Shown: positions 8,317-16,409 of the stretch, piece by piece
Numbering within the stretch: the stretch's first letter is position 1
Layout: every line of letters begins with the position of its first letter
NCBI GenBank assembly: GCA_002493625.1
Contig: DKZK01000038.1
Span: 16,420 to 80,419, forward strand
Reading direction: 5' to 3'
DNA: 64,000 bases
Source of the DNA: Lachnospiraceae bacterium UBA7076
GTDB lineage: Bacteria > Bacillota > Clostridia > Lachnospirales > Lachnospiraceae
Notes under the pieces: generated by a model
What the model was told of the DNA's origin: nothing
What the model saw: only the letters and a program-made list of their open reading frames with translations
Database searches by the model: none
Position numbers and translations under genes: made by a program

Positions 8317-9741
8317 TTATAATATGCCATGCTTCTTATATGGTCGTTCCTCTGCTTTTGTGTAAAGCATGTCAAAAGCAGCAATCAGACGCTTTCTGGT
8401 TGCGTCAGGCTCTATAATATCATCTACATAGCCTCTTTTTGCAGCCGCCATGGCGCTTGACTGAAGCTCTGTGTATTCCTTCTTGCGCTCCTCAACAAAA
8501 GCCTTCTTATCCTCCGCTGCATCTATATCCTTTGCATACATAATCTTAACTGCCATCTCCGGTTCCATTGTGCCAATCTTTGCATTTGGCCATGCATATA
8601 CCATATCAGCGCCAATTCCCTTTGAATTCATAACCGTGTATGCAGTTCCAAATGCATCCCCCATGACAACCGTTACCTTCGGAACCGTTGCATTTGCATA
8701 TGCATAGGTAAGCTTTCCTGCTGCGTCAGCTATCATTCTCTCGTTGGCAACAGTGCCTACAAAGCCCTTGACATTAACCAATGTAAGAACCGGTATTGAA
8801 AATGCATCGCAGAACTTTACAAAATCTGCAGCAACGTAAGCGCCTGAGGTTGAAAGGTAATCGCCGCCGTCCTCTGCGCTGTTTGCAACACATCCTACGG
8901 TCTGTCCGTTCAGTTTTATAAATCCAAGCACCATATCCTTTGCAAAGCCCTTGTATGCCTCAAAGAATATATTATTGTCCGCAATATTTGAAAGCACTCC
9001 CCTTGCGTCCCCGGAAAGTCCGTCAAGGTTTGGAATAATTCGGTTTAAATCGTCACTGCACTCTGTAGTATCGTCGTCCTCATTGTTTGAAGGAAGCATA
9101 TCAATAAGTCCCCTCACCTGCGCAAGAAGCTCAGCGTCACTGTCAAACACCCCGTCTACGAGAGATGTATTGCCGCTTATATATTCTGCTGATGCAGTAT
9201 TAAGCTTTGACTCGTTATTTCCATCTAAAGCATTCGGGCTGTTTACAAATATTTTTGAGCCCTCTGCCGTCATAAAGGTAAAATCAGTAAGCGCAGGAAT
9301 AAGCGCCGCGCCGCCGCCGCATGTTCCGAATACTGCGGTTATCTGAGGAATAACTCCCGATGCAAGAGACTGCTTAAGATAGAGCTCTCCAAAGGCATTC
9401 ATAGCGTCCATAGCCTCCTGAAGCCTCAGTCCTGCGCAATCGATAAGTCCCACGACAGGAGCACCTACCTTCATAGCCATATCATACACCTTTGCAATCT
9501 TCTTTGCATGCATTTCGCCTACTGCGCCGCCAAGGACGGAAGCGTCCTGACTGTAAACATAGACTATTTTTCCATTGATAACACCATATCCGGTTATGAC
9601 GCCATCTTTCGGAGTATCCGTTTCCTGCATGTTGAAATCCGTGCTTCTTGCGGTAACATAAGCACCAATCTCAACAAAGCTTGAGTCATCAAGCAACGCT
9701 GAAATCCTGTCACTTGCTGACAAACTAAGTTTGTTACTCAT
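8317..9741 (-). CDS. Acyl-CoA carboxyltransferase-like protein, 12S/MmdA type
   Basis: Crotonase-fold carboxyltransferase with two related halves, as in MmdA, PccB and transcarboxylase 12S. The N-terminal half shows GVITGYGVINGKIVYVYSQD, VGLIDCAGLRLQEA and the oxyanion-loop-like GTCGGGAALIPAL. The C-terminal half shows LVNVKGFVGTVANERMI, YANATVPKVTVVMGDAFGTA and AWPNAKIGTMEPE. At 474 residues it is shorter than the usual 510-520, and both substrate loops deviate from the textbook forms, so the acyl-CoA substrate is uncertain. It is the first gene of the operon; GGAGG precedes the ATG. Methylmalonyl-CoA is the leading but unproven substrate. Confidence 0.85.
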   Translation of the reverse strand: MSNKLSLSASDRISALLDDSSFVEIGAYVTARSTDFNMQETDTPKDGVITGYGVINGKIVYVYSQDASVLGGAVGEMHAKKIAKVYDMAMKVGAPVVGLIDCAGLRLQEAMDAMNAFGELYLKQSLASGVIPQITAVFGTCGGGAALIPALTDFTFMTAEGSKIFVNSPNALDGNNESKLNTASAEYISGNTSLVDGVFDSDAELLAQVRGLIDMLPSNNEDDDTTECSDDLNRIIPNLDGLSGDARGVLSNIADNNIFFEAYKGFAKDMVLGFIKLNGQTVGCVANSAEDGGDYLSTSGAYVAADFVKFCDAFSIPVLTLVNVKGFVGTVANERMIADAAGKLTYAYANATVPKVTVVMGDAFGTAYTVMNSKGIGADMVYAWPNAKIGTMEPEMAVKIMYAKDIDAAEDKKAFVEERKKEYTELQSSAMAAAKRGYVDDIIEPDATRKRLIAAFDMLYTKAEERPYKKHGIL

Positions 9742-9766
9742 TTTTAGTCCTCCATTTTTGTATTAT

Positions 9767-9796
9767 ATTTTAGGTCTCAACCAAAATTGAAACCAA
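9767..9796 (-). promoter_or_regulatory. Possible promoter with an embedded palindrome before the carboxyltransferase operon
   Basis: On the minus strand TTGGTT (9796-9791) is followed after 18 bases by TAAAAT (9772-9767). Between and overlapping them is an imperfect inverted repeat on the plus strand, GGTCTCAA-6-TTGAAACC (9773-9794). The position, 26-55 bases before the first gene, suits a promoter with an operator. The promoter match is only fair and no regulator is identified. Confidence 0.35.
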
Positions 9797-9961
9797 AATC
9801 TTCCGATTGTAATTGTATACTGTTTCGAATATTAAATCAAGTATAAAAAAGCATTCCCCATCTTTTTATTTACATTCAGATAAAAAATGCTGTCACATGA
9901 AGAAATACAAATAGAATAAACATTCCTCCGTGCAACAGCACCCTCTGCTCAAATAATCTTT

Positions 9962-10441
9962 CTATTTTAATAATTCACAAATTCTTTCAATGGTCTTTAA
10001 CGCCGTCTGACGCCGCACCTCATATCTGTCACCGTCAAACTTATATCGTTCAACAATAACCCTGCCGCAAACGTAATATCCCGCATAAACCGTTCCAACA
10101 GGCTTATCCTCCGTTCCTCCGTCAGGTCCTGCTATACCCGTCACAGCTATGGCGCAGTCTGCCGACGCCGTCAAAGCAGCCCCCTTCGCCATCTCGCGGG
10201 CTGTCTGCTCCGACACCGCCCCATACTCACAAAGTGTTTCATGCCTTACTCCAATAAGCCTTTCCTTTGCAGAATTTGCATAGGTCACATATGCCTCATT
10301 TAAAACATAAGAAGCCCCCGCTACATTTACAAGCGTTGCCGAAATAAGGCCGCCTGTACATGATTCGGCTGTTGTTATTGTGTAACCCTTTTCACGCAAA
10401 ATATTTATTAGCTTTTCTGAATTATCCTTAAAACTTTTCAT
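9962..10441 (-). CDS. pncC: Nicotinamide-nucleotide amidohydrolase, CinA C-terminal domain (PncC type)
   Basis: A stand-alone CinA C-terminal domain of 159 residues that deamidates NMN to nicotinate mononucleotide in pyridine nucleotide salvage. The family motifs are TTAESCTGGLIS (about 22-33), with the catalytic Ser and neighbouring residues, and AVTGIAGPDGGTEDKPVGTVYAG (about 98-120). The N-terminal molybdopterin-binding-like half of full-length CinA is absent, which is common in this group. It is the last gene of the htpG-folD-rimO-pgsA run, separated from pgsA by a structured 150-base spacer. The ribosome binding site is weak (AAGG, 9 bases before ATG). Confidence 0.88.
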   Translation of the reverse strand: MKSFKDNSEKLINILREKGYTITTAESCTGGLISATLVNVAGASYVLNEAYVTYANSAKERLIGVRHETLCEYGAVSEQTAREMAKGAALTASADCAIAVTGIAGPDGGTEDKPVGTVYAGYYVCGRVIVERYKFDGDRYEVRRQTALKTIERICELLK

Positions 10442-10453
10442 ATTTCAATACCT

Positions 10454-10593
10454 TATTTAATAATCGATGCTATTTGGCACCTTAGTACCGTTACGTTCTT
10501 GTCCGCAGGTCTCCGTCTGCTCTAGTGTCCCAAGGAATCCACCTGCTACACAGGTACCTTCGTGTGACAGCCTCGCTAACCGAAACAACCCTT
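10454..10593. other. GC-rich structured intergenic element
   Basis: The spacer between pgsA and pncC is unusually GC-rich for the neighbourhood and has no convincing gene. Its left part (10480-10498), read on the minus strand, is GAACGTAACGGTACTAAGG, a variant of the GACGTAGCGGTACTA core found in the long hairpins elsewhere. Short self-complementary pieces are present (GCAG/CTGC, CACA/TGTG), but no single dominant stem. It may be a degraded or divergent copy of the hairpin family, or an unrecognised RNA. Confidence 0.4.
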
Positions 10594-11133
10594 TTATTTT
10601 GCATCCGAAAGCACCGATTTATTCTTCACAAGATAATCAACGAGAGAAATAATTGTAAGCGCAAGGGCGGCATAAATAAATATGTTTTCTATAAGAGAAG
10701 CAATACCGCCACCAAAGTCGCATATCAGAATAATTATCATAAACATCTGCACGACAGTTTTTACTTTACCCCACCAGCCTGCCGCTATGACCACGCCGTT
10801 ATCTGACGCTATAAGCCGGAAGCCGCTTATTATAAACTCTCTTGCTATAATGACTATGACAACCCATGCAGGTATTCTGTCTATCTCTATAAGGGCTATC
10901 ATTGCCGAGCAGACTAAAAGCTTGTCCGCAAGAGGGTCCATAAACTTACCAAAATTTGTTATCAGATTGTATTTCCTTGCTATTTTACCATCCAGCATAT
11001 CCGTAAGGCTGGCAATACAAAAAAGCGCAAGGGCAATCCATTTCCCGTAAGGTATGCTCTCTACCATAAGTGCCACAAGAAAAAATGGTATCATGATAAC
11101 TCGTAAAATTGTTAGCTTATTCGGTAAATTCAT
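10594..11133 (-). CDS. pgsA: CDP-diacylglycerol--glycerol-3-phosphate 3-phosphatidyltransferase
   Basis: Integral membrane enzyme that makes phosphatidylglycerol phosphate, the first committed step to phosphatidylglycerol and cardiolipin. At 179 residues it has normal length. The CDP-alcohol phosphotransferase motif is complete: DMLDGKIARKYNLITNFGKF followed by MDPLADK, giving D-G-x2-A-R-x8-G-x3-D-x3-D. Several hydrophobic segments follow. Its start lies inside the 3' end of rimO (17-base overlap), an arrangement common in Firmicutes that suggests translational coupling. Confidence 0.95.
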   Translation of the reverse strand: MNLPNKLTILRVIMIPFFLVALMVESIPYGKWIALALFCIASLTDMLDGKIARKYNLITNFGKFMDPLADKLLVCSAMIALIEIDRIPAWVVIVIIAREFIISGFRLIASDNGVVIAAGWWGKVKTVVQMFMIIILICDFGGGIASLIENIFIYAALALTIISLVDYLVKNKSVLSDAK

Positions 11134-12550
11134 CTTTTATCTCTCCTATCAAATCATATGGCGCTGCCTCGGTTATTCTTACATCCACAATGTCGCCTGA
11201 AATAAGCGAATAATCGCAGTGTATATATACAAAGCCGTCAATGCCCGCGGCATCGCGGTATGTTCTTCCGACATATACGTCTTCTTCGGGTATATATCCC
11301 TCAACAATCACCTTCATTATTTTTCCCACAAACTCTATATGTTTGTCAAGGGATATTTCCTGCTGAAGCTCCATTATTTCATTTTTCCATAAAAGAGCCG
11401 TTTCCTCATTAACCTGATTTTCAAAGCCTGCCGCAGGAGTGCCCTCCTCCCTGGAATATGTAAATACGCCAAGCCTGTCAAACTCCATCTCGTCAATAAA
11501 TTCAAGCAGCGCCTCATGCTCCTCCTGCGTCTCGCCCGGAAATCCCGCTATTAAGGTTGTCCGGATTGCCATATCCGGTATTTTGCTTCTCAGCCTTGCT
11601 ATCACATTTTTAATGGACGCCTTGTCCGTCCTTCTTCCCATCCTTGCAAGAATTTTATCCTCGCAATGCTGCAACGGCATATCAATATAGTGAAGCAGCT
11701 TCGGCTCATTTGCAAATGCGTCTATCAGCTCCTCCGTTATCTCCTCAGGATAACAGTACAGCACTCTTATCCACTCTATGCCGTCTATCAGCCCAAGCTC
11801 ATGGATAAGCTCATGCAGAACCTTTTTTCCATACAAATCCACTCCGTAGCATGTACATTCCTGTGCCACAAGGACAAGCTCCCTTATGCCCTGCTTTGCC
11901 ATATATGACGCTTCGTTAATAAGCCGTTCCTTTGGCACGCTTCTGAAACTGCCCCTTATTTTAGGTATGACACAGTAGGTACAGTGCTTGTCGCAGCCCT
12001 CGGCTATTTTAAGATAACCCATAAATGTACCGGAGGTGATAACCTTGTCTGTATCTATAAGAGGAAGTCGGTTTATGTCATCAAATTTTTTTATTTTTTT
12101 CTGTATATTGACATTATTAACAGCATTATGTTCCGTGCTTTTATTTTTTGCACTTTCTTGTGCTTTGCTTTCTTGTTCATCGCTTTCTTTACTACACTCC
12201 ACCTCAAAAAGCTCCCTTATAACATCCCCAATCCTGTCTATGCTGCCTATGCCTAAGCATGCATCTATCTCCGGAATTTCTTTTGTTATCTCATCCTTGA
12301 AACGCTGCGCAAGGCAGCCTGCAACAATAAGATATTTAAGCCTGTCCTCCTTTAAACGCGCCATTTCAAGTATTGTGTTTATGCTTTCCTCCATAGCGTC
12401 ATGAATAAAGCTGCATGTATTTACTATTACAATGTCAGCCTCCGCTTCCTCATTTATAATATTATATCCCTCCGCCTTAAGCAGACCAAGCATAGCCTCG
12501 CTGTCACACAGATTTTTGTCACAGCCCAAAGAAACCATTAATATATTCAT
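11117..12550 (-). CDS. rimO: Ribosomal protein S12 methylthiotransferase RimO
   Basis: Radical-SAM enzyme that methylthiolates an aspartate of ribosomal protein S12. Domains in order: an N-terminal UPF0004 domain (residues 1-120) with cluster cysteines in SLGCDKNLCDSE, NTCSFIHDA and VAGCLAQRF; a radical SAM core with CDKHCTYCVIP (CxxxCxxC) near residue 185; and a C-terminal TRAM domain (about 405-470). The opening MNILMVSLGCDKNLCDSE distinguishes RimO from MiaB. Between the first two domains is a lower-complexity Lys/Ser/Glu segment (about 122-155), slightly longer than usual. The length of 477 is a little above the family norm of about 440. Confidence 0.95.
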   Translation of the reverse strand: MNILMVSLGCDKNLCDSEAMLGLLKAEGYNIINEEAEADIVIVNTCSFIHDAMEESINTILEMARLKEDRLKYLIVAGCLAQRFKDEITKEIPEIDACLGIGSIDRIGDVIRELFEVECSKESDEQESKAQESAKNKSTEHNAVNNVNIQKKIKKFDDINRLPLIDTDKVITSGTFMGYLKIAEGCDKHCTYCVIPKIRGSFRSVPKERLINEASYMAKQGIRELVLVAQECTCYGVDLYGKKVLHELIHELGLIDGIEWIRVLYCYPEEITEELIDAFANEPKLLHYIDMPLQHCEDKILARMGRRTDKASIKNVIARLRSKIPDMAIRTTLIAGFPGETQEEHEALLEFIDEMEFDRLGVFTYSREEGTPAAGFENQVNEETALLWKNEIMELQQEISLDKHIEFVGKIMKVIVEGYIPEEDVYVGRTYRDAAGIDGFVYIHCDYSLISGDIVDVRITEAAPYDLIGEIKDEFTE

Positions 12551-12573
12551 ATTCCCATCCCTTTTTCAGTTTC

Positions 12574-13416
12574 TTATGCCATGATACCAGCTTCCACACA
12601 ATTGTTCATAAGCATTGCAATTGTCATCGGTCCAACGCCCCCCGGTACAGGCGTGATTGCGCCTGCAACAGGCTCAACTGATTCATAGTCAACATCCCCG
12701 CAAAGCTTTCCGTTTTCATTTCTGTGAATACCTACGTCTATGACCGTCGCGCCTTCCTTTACATATGACGCATCTATCATTTTAGGCTTTCCGATTGCAA
12801 CAACTAGTATGTCAGCGCGCTTACATACCTCTTTTAAATTTTTTGTTCTCGAATGACATACCGTTACCGTTCCGTTTTCCCTGAGCAGAAGCATTGCCAT
12901 CGGCTTACCCACTATATTGCTTCTTCCTATAACAACACATTCCTTGCCCTCTATCTCAATTTGAGAACGCTTTAAGAGCTGAATAATTCCCGCAGGCGTG
13001 CAGGATACAAAGCCCTTCTTGCCTATGCTCAACGCCCCGACGCTTGCAGGATGAAAACCGTCCACATCCTTTGCAGGAGAAATGGCATTTATAATATGCT
13101 CCTCATTTATATGCTCTGGAACCGGAAGCTGTACAAGTATTCCATGTACGCTGTCATCCTTGTTAAGCCTGTCTATTATTTCAAGAAGCTCCTCCTCGGT
13201 AGTTTCCTCCGGCAGCTCACATGCAACGGACTTTATTCCGATATATTCACATGCCTTTTTCTTGTTTCCCACATATACCGTTGACGCAGGGTCGCATCCA
13301 ACCTGTATAACTGCAAGACAGACTTCCGTTCCTTCACTTTTGAGCCTTTCCACCTTATTTTTAAGCTCGTCCTTAATCTGCTTTGAAATTAATTTACCGT
13401 CAATTATCTTTGCCAT
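12574..13416 (-). CDS. folD: Methylenetetrahydrofolate dehydrogenase / methenyltetrahydrofolate cyclohydrolase
   Basis: Bifunctional one-carbon enzyme that interconverts 5,10-methylene-, methenyl- and 10-formyl-tetrahydrofolate using NADP. I set the start at 13416 (MAKIIDGKLISKQIK), 5 bases after AAGGAGG; the longer frame adds 13 unlikely residues. The resulting 280 residues match the family. The signatures are YVGNKKKACEYIGI, with the catalytic Lys; HGILVQLPVP; KDVDGFHPASVG; and the nucleotide-binding GRSNIVGKPMAMLL. PVPGGVGPMTIAMLM closes the protein. It lies between the hairpin at 13536-13719 and rimO. Confidence 0.95.
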   Translation of the reverse strand: MAKIIDGKLISKQIKDELKNKVERLKSEGTEVCLAVIQVGCDPASTVYVGNKKKACEYIGIKSVACELPEETTEEELLEIIDRLNKDDSVHGILVQLPVPEHINEEHIINAISPAKDVDGFHPASVGALSIGKKGFVSCTPAGIIQLLKRSQIEIEGKECVVIGRSNIVGKPMAMLLLRENGTVTVCHSRTKNLKEVCKRADILVVAIGKPKMIDASYVKEGATVIDVGIHRNENGKLCGDVDYESVEPVAGAITPVPGGVGPMTIAMLMNNCVEAGIMA

Positions 13417-13535
13417 TGCTTCCTCCTTAATTTTTCTGTCTATAAATTGTTCCATTTAATTTCCCCATAGGACAAATTATACAATAACGGCAAGTACAAA
13501 TCAATTATCTTATAAAAGAAGAAAAGCAGACTGCC

Positions 13536-13719
13536 AATTGCCTGTCAGACATGGCTATATAGTAACTGAAACCCGTTTGAGGACGTCGGTACTTAAATTG
13601 CCAGCCCAAGAATATTCTTACATAAAAATATCTCAAGCTGGCAATTTTTAGTACCGCTACGTCCGAATCGAGCGAAAGCGGGGTTTTAGTTACTATATAG
13701 CCATGTCTGACAGGCAATT
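13536..13719. repeat. Long cruciform-capable inverted repeat between htpG and folD
   Basis: The outer arms are a perfect 32-bp inverted repeat (13536-13567 with 13688-13719, containing TGTCAGACATGGCTATATAG). They continue with one mismatch through AAACCC/GGGTTTT. An inner pair, GGACGT-CGGTACTTAAATTG at 13581 onward and GGCAATTTTTAGTACCGC ending near 13660, gives a second stem; the right arm carries the shared core CGATTCGGACGTAGCGGTAC when read on the minus strand. The 32-base central loop holds AAGAATATTCTT. It starts 6 bases downstream of the htpG stop, so it may terminate htpG transcription. The short open frame within it reads only through the palindrome and is not a gene. Confidence 0.85.
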
Positions 13720-13725
13720 CAAGTG

Positions 13726-15732
13726 CTACAGCAGCATTCCAAGTATCTGATTGCTTCTGGCAACAAATTCCGTCATTCTTTCCGCCTCAAGAGGCTTATT
13801 TGCAAGCACCGCAAGGTCGTAAAGCTGGCAGCATATCATGCTCGTGTTTTCTCCCTCAGGATTGTCCAGCACATACTTAACAAGCTTGTTGTTTGCATTT
13901 AATACAAGCGTTTCACCCTCGCCGCCAAACATTGACGGATCCATGCCGCCGCCCATGCTGTATACCTTCATCATCTCCTGCATTCTCCTTGCGTCCTCTG
14001 AAAGCGTAAGCATGGAAGAAACATCATCATTTTTAAGGCTTTCAACCTTAATGTTAAGCTTATCGTTGCCTGTAGCTTTCTTAAACACCTCCGAAAGCTT
14101 ATCCGTGTACTCCTTCTCCTGTTCCTCGCTTAGAGCCTCGCCCTTGAAATTGTCGGACAAATCCGCATCGATACGAAGGAATTTAACATTTTCATTCTTG
14201 CTCTCAAGATGCGTTATATAAGGATTATCTATATTGTGTACAAGATAAACGGCGTTTAAGCCCTCCTCCTTAAACATCTTTATATACTGTGACTGCGCCT
14301 GCTCATCCGACACATAAAAGACCTTATTCTCATGCTTTTCCTTCGCCTGGTCAAGATATTCAGGGAGCGTGAGATACTTATTATCCAAATCCTTGAACAG
14401 CATATAGTCTGTCATTTTCTCGCAGAATTTTTCGTCCCGGATACAGCCAAACTTTATGAATGGGCTTATATCATCCCAATACTTCTCATAATTTTCCTTG
14501 TCTGTCTTGCACATGCCGGAAAGTTTGTCGGCAACCTTCTTCGTAATGTAGTCTGATATTTTCTTCACAAAGCCGTCATTCTGAAGTGCGCTTCTTGACA
14601 CGTTAAGCGGAAGGTCCGGACAGTCAATAACGCCCTTTAAAAGGAGCAGGAACTCCGGAATAACCTCCTTGATGTTATCGGCTATAAACACCTGATTATT
14701 GTAAAGCTTTATCGTACCCTCAAGCTGGTCATACTGGGTGTTAATCTTAGGGAAATATAAAATACCCTTTAAGTTAAACGGATAGTCCATGTTAAGGTGT
14801 ATCCAGAACAAAGGCTTTTTAAAATCAAGAAATACTTTTTGATAAAAGTCAATATATTCCTCCTCGGTACAGTCCTTAGGATTTTTCATCCACAACGGAT
14901 TTGTGTCATTTAAAGGAGGATTTGCCTTCTTCGGTTCATCTTCCTTATCTGCATCTGCCCCTTCCTTATCCTCAGAGGCTTCCGCCTTTTCACCATCAGC
15001 AGCAGCCTTTTTGTCGTCTCCTACAAGCTCGGCCTCCTCGTCAATCTCAATAACCTTATTCTTTTCTTCCTCCCTTGCCTTTGCTTCTTCCTCCTCAAGC
15101 TTATCCTCGTTTATGAAGTAAATATTGTAAGGCATAAATGCGCAGTATTTCTGAATAACCTCCCTTACGCGGTATTCATTTGCAAATTCATAGCTGTCCT
15201 CATTTAAGTAAAGGGTGATTGCAGTTCCCCTTGTGTCATCATCGCTTTCCGACATCTCAAATTCTGTACCGCCGTCGCACTCCCAGAATACAGGCTTTGC
15301 GTCCTTCTGCCATGAGCATGTCTCAATCGTAACCTTGTCGGCTACCATAAACGCTGAATAAAAGCCAAGACCGAAATGTCCTATTATCTGGTCCTCCCCT
15401 GCCTTATCCTTATACTTGTTTATAAAATCTGTTGCGCCGGAAAATGCTATCTCATTAATGTATTTGTCAAGCTCCTCCTCCGTCATTCCAAGACCGTTAT
15501 CAACAAATGTAAGCGTCTTGTCCTTTGCGGAAGCGTAAACCTCAATCTTGTATTCCTCTCCCTCGGTTTCCTCAAAGTCTCCCATGAGCGCAAGCTTTTT
15601 GAGCTTCGTTATTGCATCGCATCCGTTTGAAATAAGCTCCCTTATAAATATATCGTGGTCAGAATATAACCACTTTTTAATAATGGGGAAAATGTTTTCG
15701 CTGTTAATTGATAAGCTTCCCTTTTTTGCCAT
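13726..15732 (-). CDS. htpG: Hsp90-family chaperone HtpG
   Basis: ATP-dependent cytosolic chaperone. The N-terminal GHKL ATPase domain shows RELISNGCDAITKL (Glu/Asn for Mg-ATP), DNGLGMT and IGHFGLGFYSAFMVAD. The middle domain contains NPLWMKNPKDCTEEEY and LPLNVSRSALQND, with the catalytic-loop Arg in the latter. The C-terminal dimerisation domain is present. The 668-residue length exceeds the roughly 625 usual in bacteria because residues ~209-272 form a Glu/Lys/Asp/Ala-rich linker between the N and middle domains, like the charged linker of eukaryotic Hsp90. GGAGG precedes the ATG. A sigma-A promoter and a perfect CIRCE lie upstream, so HrcA control is likely. Confidence 0.96.
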   Translation of the reverse strand: MAKKGSLSINSENIFPIIKKWLYSDHDIFIRELISNGCDAITKLKKLALMGDFEETEGEEYKIEVYASAKDKTLTFVDNGLGMTEEELDKYINEIAFSGATDFINKYKDKAGEDQIIGHFGLGFYSAFMVADKVTIETCSWQKDAKPVFWECDGGTEFEMSESDDDTRGTAITLYLNEDSYEFANEYRVREVIQKYCAFMPYNIYFINEDKLEEEEAKAREEEKNKVIEIDEEAELVGDDKKAAADGEKAEASEDKEGADADKEDEPKKANPPLNDTNPLWMKNPKDCTEEEYIDFYQKVFLDFKKPLFWIHLNMDYPFNLKGILYFPKINTQYDQLEGTIKLYNNQVFIADNIKEVIPEFLLLLKGVIDCPDLPLNVSRSALQNDGFVKKISDYITKKVADKLSGMCKTDKENYEKYWDDISPFIKFGCIRDEKFCEKMTDYMLFKDLDNKYLTLPEYLDQAKEKHENKVFYVSDEQAQSQYIKMFKEEGLNAVYLVHNIDNPYITHLESKNENVKFLRIDADLSDNFKGEALSEEQEKEYTDKLSEVFKKATGNDKLNIKVESLKNDDVSSMLTLSEDARRMQEMMKVYSMGGGMDPSMFGGEGETLVLNANNKLVKYVLDNPEGENTSMICCQLYDLAVLANKPLEAERMTEFVARSNQILGMLL

Positions 15733-15815
15733 TGTCGTTATACCTCCGTAATTTTACTTTAATAATTTTGCTTAATACTATTGGTTTGCTTTTAAACAAA
15801 CTTCGTCTATCAAGT

Positions 15816-15844
15816 AATATAATACTTCATTCATTCAATGTCAA
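15816..15844 (-). promoter_or_regulatory. Sigma-A promoter of htpG
   Basis: On the minus strand the -35 box TTGACA (15844-15839) and -10 box TATATT (15821-15816) are separated by exactly 17 bases. The predicted transcript start near 15809 leaves a leader of about 77 bases before the htpG ATG. The CIRCE element ends 7 bases upstream of the -35 box. Confidence 0.85.
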
Positions 15845-15851
15845 GAAAAAA

Positions 15852-15878
15852 TTAGCACTCATTCAAAACGAGTGCTAA
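15852..15878. promoter_or_regulatory. CIRCE operator (HrcA binding site) upstream of htpG
   Basis: A perfect match to the CIRCE consensus: TTAGCACTC, 9 bases, GAGTGCTAA. HrcA binds such sites to repress class I heat-shock genes, usually groESL and dnaK. Here the site lies just upstream of the htpG promoter and 3 bases beyond the stop codon of the gene ending at 15882. It could therefore also form a hairpin at the end of that transcript. Confidence 0.93.
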
Positions 15879-15881
15879 TAA

Positions 15882-16352
15882 TTATATATAATATTTTTCT
15901 ACGGTGCTATCCCACACATGATCCAAGGTTTTATCAAGTGAAAACGTCTTTACTGACGTGCCTGTCGTCACCGTAAGCTTTCCCTTTTCATACAGCACAT
16001 TAAAAAATAATGCCCCTATGTCATTTTCAGATATTGGCAGATTGTTCATTTCAGCAAGCCTTGTTATGTTTTCACGGTTAAACATAAGTATAAGCTTAAG
16101 GCTGAGAGGAAGCTTATCTCCCTTTATAAGCTCATACACTGTGGGCTTTATGTTTTTCCAGTCAATATATTCCTCCGCCGCCATTATATCTCTGTCGTCG
16201 CTATCAAAAAAATCCTTGTTGATTTTTCCGTTTATATTATAATCAATCCCTGTTTTTATCCGCGCCTCAAAAAGATAAAAGCTGTCATACCGTTCTCCCG
16301 TCAAAAGCTCTGACATAAATTTGCCCGTTTCTTCTATTTCAAATTGTTTCAT
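15882..16352 (-). CDS. Uncharacterised protein, probable DUF5721 family
   Basis: A 156-residue soluble protein with no signal peptide or membrane segment. The start at 16352 (MKQFEIEETGKFMSELL) follows GGAG by 5 bases; the longer frame would start at GTG. The opening pattern, with KxFMxxLL and SFYLFEARIKTGIDYNINGKINKDF, resembles DUF5721 proteins of Lachnospiraceae, by memory and not by search. No catalytic motif is recognised. It lies 57 bases after the transglutaminase gene in the same direction, and its stop abuts the CIRCE of htpG. The function is unknown. Confidence 0.7.
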   Translation of the reverse strand: MKQFEIEETGKFMSELLTGERYDSFYLFEARIKTGIDYNINGKINKDFFDSDDRDIMAAEEYIDWKNIKPTVYELIKGDKLPLSLKLILMFNRENITRLAEMNNLPISENDIGALFFNVLYEKGKLTVTTGTSVKTFSLDKTLDHVWDSTVEKYYI

Positions 16353-16409
16353 AAACACTCCATTATAAAGCTGACTTATCCAATAAAGCCAATGTGTACA
16401 TTATGCATA

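Noticed and set aside
10467..10806. Small plus-strand genes in the pgsA-pncC spacer
   Set aside because: They extend over pgsA in the opposite strand, have no ribosome binding sites, and no recognisable protein pattern.
13505..13717. Possible 70-residue gene between htpG and folD
   Set aside because: It reads through a near-perfect palindrome, has no ribosome binding site, and its sequence is dictated by the inverted repeat.
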